DNA from: Mycobacterium sp. E183
GTDB taxonomy: Bacteria; Actinomycetota; Actinomycetes; Mycobacteriales; Mycobacteriaceae
Length of the DNA: 46,746 nt
Direction: 5' to 3'
Assembly (NCBI RefSeq): GCF_001667735.1
Contig: NZ_LZJN01000062.1
Span: 1-46,746 of the forward strand
A program made the position numbers and the translations under genes. Each line of letters opens with the position of its first letter. The stretch's first letter is position 1. The notes below the pieces were generated by a model that had not been told where the DNA came from, did no database searches, and worked only from the letters and a program-made list of their open reading frames with translations. Shown here one piece after another: positions 19,997-26,182 of this stretch.

Positions 19997-20221
19997 CTAT
20001 TTCTTGCTCGGAATGACGATGACGACGATCAGGGTGAGGATCGAGAAAAACAGCCCGAGAATTCCCCAGCCCAGCGGGTTGCGTCCCTTCATCATTGCGA
20101 TTAATCCGCACACAATTGCGGCGATGACGCTGCCGATGGCGACGAAAATTCCCTTGATGCCGCGGAGGATAAAGCCCGCGGCGACCGGGTCCGAACTCGC
20201 CAGGATCACCGAATGCAACAT
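19997..20221 (-). CDS. Small membrane protein, 74 residues, SigF-type promoter
   Basis: The protein has two hydrophobic helices, about residues 19-44 (FILRGIKGIFVAIGSVIAAI and on) and 51-70 (GWGILGLFFSILTLIVVIVI), joined by a basic loop (MMKGRNP), and ends in PSKK. It resembles small envelope proteins found in many actinobacteria, but I cannot name a family. ATG 20221 is preceded by AAAGGA. A near-perfect SigF promoter lies 31 bp upstream, inside the 92-bp gap to the SRPBCC gene, so the gene can be transcribed alone under stress. Confidence 0.75.
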   Translation of the reverse strand: MLHSVILASSDPVAAGFILRGIKGIFVAIGSVIAAIVCGLIAMMKGRNPLGWGILGLFFSILTLIVVIVIPSKK

Positions 20222-20252
20222 GTCAGGTCCTTTCGTGAGGGGCCCTGTCTTG

Positions 20253-20279
20253 ATACCCGCCCGAATGCGGGATAAAACC
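20253..20279 (-). promoter_or_regulatory. Putative SigF promoter of the small membrane protein gene
   Basis: On the minus strand GGTTT (20279-20275) and GGGTAT (20258-20253) are separated by 16 bases, matching the SigF consensus at every position. The start codon at 20221 is 31 bp downstream. It is the best of the three SigF-type sites in this window. Confidence 0.75.
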
Positions 20280-20313
20280 GCGGCCTGTTTTATGCGCTAA
20301 ACCGGAAAGGCGG

Positions 20314-20799
20314 TTATCCGCGCGGATAACCGCGCCGGACCGTGCGATCCAGAATGCCCAGGGTGGCCCGCAATGCGCCTTCGGACAGAATCGGGAAAAT
20401 CCCGGCTTCGCGCCACTTCGGGTCGATGTTCGACCAGTCGTAGAACGAGGTGACCACGGTGGCCGAGCCGTCTTCGGTCGGGTGCAGTTCGTAGCCGTAA
20501 ACGTGGCCGATCGGCGGCTGAATCTGGCCGAGGACCGTCCACGCGATCAGGCGGTCCCGCTCGAATTCCTTGATGTCGACGGTGACGTCATATTTGCCGA
20601 ATTGCGGAAAATCGTTCAAGGCCTCGCGGTCCATGTGGACGACGAATTGGTCGCCGACACCGTTTACCGGGGCGCCCTCCGCGTCCTGGAGCATTCCGGA
20701 CGAGTCGATCGCGACGTGGCCCTGCGGGTCACACAGCACGGCGAAAATGTCCGCCGGCGGGGCCGCAATCGTGCGCTGAACCTCGATGCGTTCGGTCAT
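20314..20799 (-). CDS. SRPBCC (START-like) superfamily protein
   Basis: The 161-residue protein has the pattern of the SRPBCC ligand-binding fold: an N-terminal strand RIEVQRTIAAPPADIFAVL, the DPQGHVAID segment, central strands with FGKYDVTVDIKEFE and LIAWTVLG, and a C-terminal helix beginning LSEGALRATLGIL. Such proteins bind or cyclise hydrophobic molecules; the ligand cannot be told. Two ATG codons lie in tandem (20802 and 20799); GAGGAA directly abuts the first, so the second has the better spacing. It is not part of an obvious pathway unit with its neighbours. Confidence 0.82.
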   Translation of the reverse strand: MTERIEVQRTIAAPPADIFAVLCDPQGHVAIDSSGMLQDAEGAPVNGVGDQFVVHMDREALNDFPQFGKYDVTVDIKEFERDRLIAWTVLGQIQPPIGHVYGYELHPTEDGSATVVTSFYDWSNIDPKWREAGIFPILSEGALRATLGILDRTVRRGYPRG

Positions 20800-20814
20800 C
20801 ATTTCCTCGCAGCC

Positions 20815-20828
20815 GTCGTGGATACGAC
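20815..20828. promoter_or_regulatory. Short palindrome upstream of the SRPBCC gene
   Basis: GTCGT-GGAT-ACGAC is a perfect 5-bp inverted repeat with a 4-base spacer, 15 bases upstream of the SRPBCC start, and is followed by a related CGATCGTCG. It could be an operator for an unknown regulator. The evidence is position and symmetry only. Confidence 0.25.
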
Positions 20829-20897
20829 ACGATCGTCGCTCACTCTACGACTCGGCTGCCGCGCGCCGACGCCGATCCGCGCGGAGCGCGCGATGGG

Positions 20898-21257
20898 GTG
20901 GGGTTCATCAGCCGTCCGTGCGCCCTGCGCGACTACGGCAATCAGGCGTCATTCGCCGATCGGGCACGCGCGGCGTGGCGGGAGGCGGGCCGGTCAGGGC
21001 AGCCGCGGCTGCACGCCAGCGTGAACTTCGCGTTCGGCGATGAGGACACCGTCGGGCTCGGCCGGGAGCATCTGCGGCGCTACTACGGATTCAAACCGGA
21101 CTACGCAGCGCTCAACGTCGCCGACATGGTGACCACCCCGCAGGACGCGGCGGCCACCGTGCGCGCCTACCGCGACCTCGGTTTCGATGGGCTGGTGTTC
21201 CATCCCAGCGTCGCGGCGCTCGACCAGGTGGATCGCCTCGCCGACGCCGTCCTCTGA
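20898..21257 (+). pseudogene. Remnant of a luciferase-like (LLM class) flavin/F420 monooxygenase
   Basis: The last 100 or so residues of this frame look like the C-terminus of an LLM-class oxidoreductase: ARAAWREAGRSGQPRLHASV, FAFGD, the LRRYYGFKPDY segment and a final DGLVFHPSVAALDQVDRLAD tail. Family members are about 280-350 residues; here the TIM-barrel N-terminal two thirds are missing and the upstream codons (to GTG 20898) show no family features. No good ribosome binding site is visible. I regard it as a decayed gene left at the edge of the accessory segment. A short expressed fragment cannot be excluded. Confidence 0.7.
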
Positions 21258-21278
21258 ACCGCCGCGCCCGAGACCATG

Positions 21279-22424
21279 TCATCTCGCACCGGGCACCCGT
21301 TCGTCGTCCGCGCCGACGACTTCCCAGTCTTTGAGGTTGGCGACGGGACCGAAGAGATCGGTTGGCACGTCGGGCGATAACGGCTTGCCGCGTAGGACTC
21401 GATGAGGCCAGTCGCGGTTGGCAAGCGCCGGTTTGGCCAGGGCGACCACATCGGCGGCGCCCGAGTCGATGATGGCGGCGGCGTCGCGCGGGTCGTCCAG
21501 ATGGCCGTTGGCGATTACCGGCAGCTTGCTGAATTGCTTTGCCAGCTGCGCGAGCGAGCTGTCGCTTCCGGCGAATGCTGGTGCCAGCGCGCGATATTCG
21601 GTGGTGTGGATGTAGTCGATGCCGGTCTCGCCCAGCGTGCCGAAGATGACCGCCGCGTCCTCCTCGTCGCCGGCCCACCGATGGTGGTTGTCGGAGACCT
21701 TTCCCTGGGAGATCCGGATGCCGACGGCGATGTCGTCACCGACGGCCGACGCGACGTCGTGGCAGACCTCGGCCGCCAGGCGTACCCGACCGGCGGTATC
21801 GCCGCCGTACTCGTCGGTGCGCGTATTCAGATAGTCGGTGAGAAATTCGTCGAGCAGATAGCCGTTGGCTCCGTGGATCTCCACGCCGTCGAACCCGGCG
21901 TCGCGCGCCTGCCGCGCCGCATTCACGAACGCCCCGCGGACTTGGTTGATGTGCTCGGCGGTCATCGCTTGGGGAATCTTGAACGGACCCGCACCCCGGT
22001 ACATGGGCAGCTGATCGCCTTTCGGCCGAACTGCGGACGGCCCCCAGGTGATCGGCGTGTGCGGGTTGCCTTGCGACTGGCTGCCGGCGTGCATGAGCTG
22101 GGCGAAAAATTTGGCCCCGCAGTTGTGCACGCCGTCGATGACCGGTCGCCAGCCGGCCGCGTGAGCCGCGTTCGCGATGCCCGGCTGGAACAGGTACCCC
22201 TGGCTGGTCTGATCGTCGATGTAAAGCCCTTCGGTGATCAACAGCGCGAAGCCGCCCTCGGCGAAAATGCGGTAGTAGGACGCGATCCGGTCGGTGGGCA
22301 CGCCGTCGGCCGTCGCGCTCACTCGCGTCATGGGCGCCAGCGCGACCCGGTTGGTGAGGGCGACGTTGCCGATGGTTGCCGCCTGGAAGAGCGTCCGATG
22401 TGGTGGGCGAATTCGGTCGGGCAC
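21279..22424 (-). CDS. Old Yellow Enzyme-type NADH:flavin oxidoreductase / ene-reductase
   Basis: This 381-residue FMN-dependent TIM-barrel oxidoreductase belongs to the OYE family, which reduces activated C=C bonds or nitro groups. Visible landmarks are LTNRVALAPMTRVSA near the N-terminus, the FFAQLMHAGSQS strand, GFDGVEIHGANGYLLDEFL with the substrate-side residues, TDEYGGD...RVRLAAEV, and the phosphate-binding LPVIANGHLDDP and DVVALAKPALANRDWP segments near the end. It starts at GTG 22424, 50 bp downstream of the DoxX-like gene on the same strand; both are probably controlled by the divergent TetR regulator. The substrate is unknown; electrophile detoxification is a reasonable guess. Confidence 0.9.
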   Translation of the reverse strand: MPDRIRPPHRTLFQAATIGNVALTNRVALAPMTRVSATADGVPTDRIASYYRIFAEGGFALLITEGLYIDDQTSQGYLFQPGIANAAHAAGWRPVIDGVHNCGAKFFAQLMHAGSQSQGNPHTPITWGPSAVRPKGDQLPMYRGAGPFKIPQAMTAEHINQVRGAFVNAARQARDAGFDGVEIHGANGYLLDEFLTDYLNTRTDEYGGDTAGRVRLAAEVCHDVASAVGDDIAVGIRISQGKVSDNHHRWAGDEEDAAVIFGTLGETGIDYIHTTEYRALAPAFAGSDSSLAQLAKQFSKLPVIANGHLDDPRDAAAIIDSGAADVVALAKPALANRDWPHRVLRGKPLSPDVPTDLFGPVANLKDWEVVGADDERVPGAR

Positions 22425-22474
22425 AGGTCATCCATTTCCGTGTCGGTAATACGGGGTTGTGATGGGCGCTGCCG

Positions 22475-22906
22475 TCAGGAGCGCTGCCCATGGTCTCGAC
22501 GAAGCTGAACGAGATTCACGGCGGCCAACAGCATGAAAACCAGGGGGATGATGGGAGGCTTTATTTTGAGCGGGAGGACGTTGGCGGGCACCTCCGGGTG
22601 CACGTGCACGTAGGTGGCGCCCGCCATGTTGGCGATCAGCCCGGCCGAGGCGGCGGACGCGATCGGGCCGACGAGATTCGAGGTCTCCCGTCCGACGCGG
22701 GCGGCCGAAAGCAGGCCCAGCCCGATGGATATCTCCCCGGCGATACCCATGGGGATGCAGAGTCGCGGCAGCCCGCTCTTGGTGATCTGGACGTCGAACC
22801 ACGAACGAAATGGGTCGAAGAACTTCAAGAACCCAAACAAGAACATCGTCGAACCCAGGAACATCGAGTTATATTTCACGGCCTTGTTATCCGATATCGG
22901 CGTCAT
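22475..22906 (-). CDS. DoxX-like four-helix membrane protein
   Basis: The 143-residue protein has four hydrophobic segments: about 17-30 (MFLGSTMFLFGFLKFF), 52-70, 80-100 and 115-133, and the small size and layout of DoxX-type proteins. The start ATG 22906 has GGGAGGA a few bases upstream, which decides against the longer open frame. It is the first gene after the palindromic operator at 23026-23041 and precedes the OYE gene on the same strand. DoxX-family proteins often accompany redox enzymes; the function here is unproven. Confidence 0.8.
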   Translation of the reverse strand: MTPISDNKAVKYNSMFLGSTMFLFGFLKFFDPFRSWFDVQITKSGLPRLCIPMGIAGEISIGLGLLSAARVGRETSNLVGPIASAASAGLIANMAGATYVHVHPEVPANVLPLKIKPPIIPLVFMLLAAVNLVQLRRDHGQRS

Positions 22907-23025
22907 GATTCCTCCCTCGCAGGGTGGGCCGCGCCGCGACCGGCGTCGGGAGCGGTTCGGTGCGGGGGCATGTCGTCTTGTTCGCGGGTCGGGCAGTCCA
23001 CGCGAAAATTGTGCTGAAGCCAAAA

Positions 23026-23055
23026 TGGACTATCAAGTCCAATCCGCTTTACACT
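23026..23055 (+). promoter_or_regulatory. TetR-type operator overlapping the tetR promoter, probably giving a leaderless mRNA
   Basis: TGGACT-ATCA-AGTCCA at 23026-23041 is a perfect 6-bp inverted repeat in the divergent region between the DoxX-like and tetR genes; a further half site AGTCCA lies at 22995-23000. TGGACT also resembles a -35 element, and TACACT at 23050-23055 fits the mycobacterial -10 pattern TANNNT with an 18-base spacer. Transcription would then start at or next to the ATG at 23062, so the mRNA may be leaderless. Autoregulation and control of the DoxX-OYE unit are inferred from the layout. Confidence 0.65.
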
Positions 23056-23061
23056 TCGCGC

Positions 23062-23691
23062 ATGTCATCAGAGGAGCGCCCCGGCGCCGGGCGCCTGACG
23101 ACTCGCGGTGCCGCGACCAGGGCCCGCATCGTCGCCGCCGCGGCATCGCTCGTCCGCGGGCAAGGCGTCGCCGGGACGAGTCTGGACGACGTGATGGCGG
23201 CGACCGGCACAAGCAAGTCGCAGCTATACCACTACTTCGCCAATAAGGACGCCCTCATCCGCGAGGTTGTGAAGACCCAACTCGGCGACATCATCGCGGC
23301 ACAGCAGCCCAATCTGGGCGACGTGTCGTCCTGGGAGGGTCTGCAGCGGTGGTGCGACCACGTCGTGGCCATGACCCGCGCGACGCAAGGCGTCGGGGGT
23401 TGTCCGTTGGGCTCGCTCGTGGGTGAGCTTGCCGAGCGGTCGGATTCGGCGCGCCGGGAGCTTGCGCAAGCCTTCGCCGAGTGGCAGTCATATCTGTCCG
23501 CGGGTTTGGCGACGATGCGCGACAGCGGCGAACTCTCCGCAGCTGCCGACCCTGCCGAGCTCGCATTGGCCATCATGAGTGCGCTGCAAGGCGGACTCCT
23601 GATGGCGCAGACGATGCGCAGCGCGCGACCTGTCGAGCTCGCCGTGGACATGGCGCTGGGGCACGTCGCTGCCTTCCGTCGCGGTCCGTGA
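23062..23691 (+). CDS. TetR family transcriptional regulator
   Basis: The 209-residue protein has the TetR DNA-binding domain at about 14-70 with TRARIVAAAASLVRGQGV, a helix-turn-helix TSLDDVMAATGTSKSQLYHY and the FANKDAL segment, followed by an all-helical ligand domain with a GGCPLGSLVGE motif (residues 112-122). ATG 23062 starts at the family N-terminus; no Shine-Dalgarno sequence precedes it, which agrees with a leaderless mRNA. It is divergent from the DoxX-OYE unit and probably represses it and itself through the palindrome at 23026-23041. The CPLG motif is frequent in TetR proteins that respond to electrophilic compounds, so a reactive ligand is possible. Confidence 0.9.
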   Translation: MSSEERPGAGRLTTRGAATRARIVAAAASLVRGQGVAGTSLDDVMAATGTSKSQLYHYFANKDALIREVVKTQLGDIIAAQQPNLGDVSSWEGLQRWCDHVVAMTRATQGVGGCPLGSLVGELAERSDSARRELAQAFAEWQSYLSAGLATMRDSGELSAAADPAELALAIMSALQGGLLMAQTMRSARPVELAVDMALGHVAAFRRGP

Positions 23692-23700
23692 AATCACCTG

Positions 23701-23724
23701 ACGGATCCGGCCTTGGCCGGTTCC
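23701..23724 (+). terminator. Hairpin downstream of tetR
   Basis: ACGGATCCGGCC at 23701-23712 and GGCCGGTTCCGT at 23715-23726 pair over 11 of 12 positions (one T-T mismatch) with a very short loop. It lies ten bases after the tetR stop. There is no T run, so termination is a position-based inference. Confidence 0.45.
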
Positions 23725-23726
23725 GT

Positions 23727-24020
23727 TGGCGCCGAGATCGTTTCGCGGTTCGCGTGGGAGCGCTGACGGTTGCCGGATGTCAGCTGTGGCCGGCCCGGCG
23801 TGCGACGATGAGCGGTGCTGCGTCTGATGAGGTGATCCGTTCGGTGGTCGGTCGCTATGCGGCTTGGGATTAGGGGTCCTCGTGGTCCACTGTGAGGCGA
23901 ACGTGACCGGAGCGATGTTGCGTTGGGCTGCTTGACGTTTTAGTTGCAGCGCAATGTGCGGTCGTCAAGGGCGTGGAGCCGCCCGAAGAGTTTTCAGACC
24001 GCAGATCGACCGCGGTTTCT
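23727..24020. other. Gene-free stretch between tetR and the PucR-type regulator gene
   Basis: Beyond the tetR hairpin, this interval of about 300 bases has no convincing gene. A 21-codon frame at 23808-23873 begins like a small ketosteroid-isomerase-type protein (SDEVIRSVVGRYAAWD) and then stops; it could be the decayed start of such a gene, but it is too short to judge. I see no repeat, att site or RNA gene here. Confidence 0.5.
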
Positions 24021-25205
24021 CTACCAGGTGCGTGCAGCTTGCAGCGCCACTGCGACTTGGGCCAGCCAGAAATTGTCGGCCAGCGGCCGTCCGGTGAGTT
24101 CGGCGAATCGGCGCAATCGGTAGTTGATGGTGTTGCGGTGACAGTGCAGTTCGTCGGCGGTGGCCGAGACGGACTGGCCGCGCTGCAGCCAGGTGTCGAC
24201 CGTGGTGAGGAGTGGTTCGCGCCGTTCGGCTGGCAACTCGAGTACTGGTCCCAGTGTGGTTGTCACCACGGATGCGGCGGCGTCTGGCGAGCTGGCGAGC
24301 AAGACCGCGATGACGTCGCGGTTGTAGCGGGTGCTCGGGCGACTGTTCGACGAGGCTGACATGGCGACTTGAGCCTGAGCGCGGGCTTTTGAGCAGTCGG
24401 CGATGTCGGTGAAGGGGCTGCTGAGGCCAATCATGACGGGGATGTCGGTGCAGATGGTGGCGGCGATGGTGTCCAGCGCGTCCGCGCGGTTTCGTCGAAG
24501 CGATACGACCCCCAATTGCGCATGGGACGTGAGACGAAACCACGAGTCCTGAACGGCGGGCTGCGCCGAGATCAGCGTCTCGATGTCCGGAGGTGAATGC
24601 TGCACCGAAGGCTCAGCGCTGGTTGCCGAGATGATCGTGAGCTGGCCCGTCCGCGGGAGACCGAGGGCGGCGACCGCGTCCCAGAACGCTGCCCCGATGC
24701 TGGATTCGTTGAACAGCACCGTATCGAGGAGGGCGGCACGAACTTGTTCGTTGCGTCGGGCGTTGCGGATGTCGATTTCGCGGAAAACCGCGTGTGCGCG
24801 AAGCGAATTGGCGTTCATCCAGGCGAAGATGGACGGTGTCGCCGCGATGAGGGCTTCCTTTTCGATTTCCCCGGTGTCCGCCAGGCGTGCGAGCTCGTCC
24901 CAGATGGTCGCCGCGCCGAGGCGGTAGGCGTGCAACAGACTTGACTGCGTCAGACCTTGGCTGGCGCGGTGATGAATGGCGGAATCGAAGCTGTGGTGGC
25001 CGGGGTCAGTGCCACGGTCGATCCATTCGAGCATCTCGTCGAGGTACTCGGCGATGTTGCCCCTAACGGTCTCGCCGTTGTCGTCGTCGATGGGCAAATA
25101 GTCGGGTACTTCTGCGCGCAGCCGGGCGAGGACCTTGGTCACGATTGCGCCCGACTGTTGTCGTACGCGATTGGTGAGCACGGTCAGCGGTCGTTGCTGC
25201 AACAT
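24021..25205 (-). CDS. PucR/CdaR-type transcriptional regulator
   Basis: The 394-residue protein ends in the helix-turn-helix typical of the PucR/CdaR group: SVSATADELHCHRNTINYRL followed by RRFAELTGRPL, at about 345-375. The N-terminal 150 residues are helical with a QGLTQSSLLHAYRLGA segment, and a middle region (about 170-290) resembles the GGDEF-derived sensor domain of this family. The start at ATG 25205 is a choice: the frame is open upstream to 25307 but enters the divergent promoter region. It faces the five-gene catabolic unit at 25318-31850 and is the obvious candidate for its activator. Confidence 0.85.
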   Translation of the reverse strand: MLQQRPLTVLTNRVRQQSGAIVTKVLARLRAEVPDYLPIDDDNGETVRGNIAEYLDEMLEWIDRGTDPGHHSFDSAIHHRASQGLTQSSLLHAYRLGAATIWDELARLADTGEIEKEALIAATPSIFAWMNANSLRAHAVFREIDIRNARRNEQVRAALLDTVLFNESSIGAAFWDAVAALGLPRTGQLTIISATSAEPSVQHSPPDIETLISAQPAVQDSWFRLTSHAQLGVVSLRRNRADALDTIAATICTDIPVMIGLSSPFTDIADCSKARAQAQVAMSASSNSRPSTRYNRDVIAVLLASSPDAAASVVTTTLGPVLELPAERREPLLTTVDTWLQRGQSVSATADELHCHRNTINYRLRRFAELTGRPLADNFWLAQVAVALQAARTW

Positions 25206-25211
25206 GTAGCG

Positions 25212-25294
25212 GATCGTAAATCGCCGCGCCCCGTTGTGCCCCCGCACAGGTTTCGTGATCGTAAATCTGGGCTGCTGTTCATTGTGAAGTTCAC
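25212..25294. promoter_or_regulatory. Divergent control region with an 11-bp direct repeat and a palindrome
   Basis: The 112-bp region between the regulator and the hydrolase gene contains GATCGTAAATC twice, at 25212-25222 and 25257-25267 (45 bp apart), and the palindrome GTGAA-G-TTCAC at 25284-25294. The first copy of the repeat is just upstream of the regulator start, and the palindrome is 23 bases upstream of the hydrolase GTG. The repeats are good candidates for binding sites of the PucR-type protein, but nothing shows which element it uses. Confidence 0.5.
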
Positions 25295-25317
25295 GCAGAA
25301 CGATCACGCTTCTTGCT

Positions 25318-26145
25318 GTGAACGCCCCCTCCGATCAGACCATCGTTTTGATCCACGGCCTGTGGATGACACCCCTGGCATGGGAGGACTGGGTCGCGCG
25401 TTACCGCGCTCGCGGTTTCTCGGTCCTGACACCGGGCTACCCCGGCGTGGCCCCCGGCCCGGCCGGAGTCGCCGCGCTGCGCGAGAACCCCGCACCCTTG
25501 GCGGACCTCGGGGTGCGGGAGGTCTTCGACCATCTCGCCGAGATCGTCGAGGAACTCGCCGAGCCGCCGATTTTGATGGGCCATTCCTTCGGCGGCACCT
25601 TCGTGCAGCTCCTGCTCGATGCCGGCTACGGGCGAGCCGGGGTGTCCATCGACGGTGCCGCCGTCAAAGGCATCAAAGCGCTGCCGTTCTCCGAAGTGCG
25701 GGCTACATTCCCGGTATTGAAGAATCCCGCCAACCTGCACCGTGCGGTGCCCATCACGCCCGAGCAGTTCCATTACGCGTTCACCAACACACTCACCGAA
25801 GCCGAGTCTGCGAGTGCCTATGAGCGGTACGCGGTTCCAGTACCGGCGCGCATCCTGTTCCAGGGCGGCCTGGCCAACTTCACACACCGCGCGGCCACCA
25901 CGTACAACTTCGCCAACGACGACCGCGCGCCGCTGCTGTTCATCGCCGGCGGCCACGACCACATCCTGCCGCCCGCTGTGCAGCACGAGAACTACACGAA
26001 GAACGCCAAACACTCGGCCGCGATCACCGCCTTCAAGCTCTTCCCTGAGCGAGACCACTTCACTTGCGGCGCACCGGGATGGGAAGAAGTCGCCGACTTC
26101 GCCTTGAACTGGGCGCTCAGCCCCGTGCCCGGGGAACTCGACTGA
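25318..26145 (+). CDS. Alpha/beta hydrolase, first gene of the catabolic unit
   Basis: The 275-residue protein is a single-domain alpha/beta hydrolase: oxyanion segment LIHGLWMTPLAWEDW near 11-25, nucleophile elbow MGHSFGG with Ser90, an acid residue region after LFIAGGHDHILPP (about 202-214), and a catalytic histidine candidate in ERDHFTCGAPGWEE near 248. It is most like esterases and non-heme haloperoxidase-type hydrolases; no signal peptide is visible. The GTG 25318 start lacks a clear Shine-Dalgarno sequence and may be leaderless. The ThDP enzyme gene starts 37 bp after its stop. It may release the hydroxy acid used by the downstream enzymes, which is an inference. Confidence 0.87.
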   Translation: MNAPSDQTIVLIHGLWMTPLAWEDWVARYRARGFSVLTPGYPGVAPGPAGVAALRENPAPLADLGVREVFDHLAEIVEELAEPPILMGHSFGGTFVQLLLDAGYGRAGVSIDGAAVKGIKALPFSEVRATFPVLKNPANLHRAVPITPEQFHYAFTNTLTEAESASAYERYAVPVPARILFQGGLANFTHRAATTYNFANDDRAPLLFIAGGHDHILPPAVQHENYTKNAKHSAAITAFKLFPERDHFTCGAPGWEEVADFALNWALSPVPGELD

Positions 26146-26182
26146 CTCCTTTCACAACTGCGAACGAAAGCAACGGCCTTCC

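Noticed and set aside
23808..23873. A 21-codon frame resembling the start of a ketosteroid-isomerase-type protein
   Set aside because: It is too short to support a gene or a definite pseudogene; it is mentioned only in the description of the gap.
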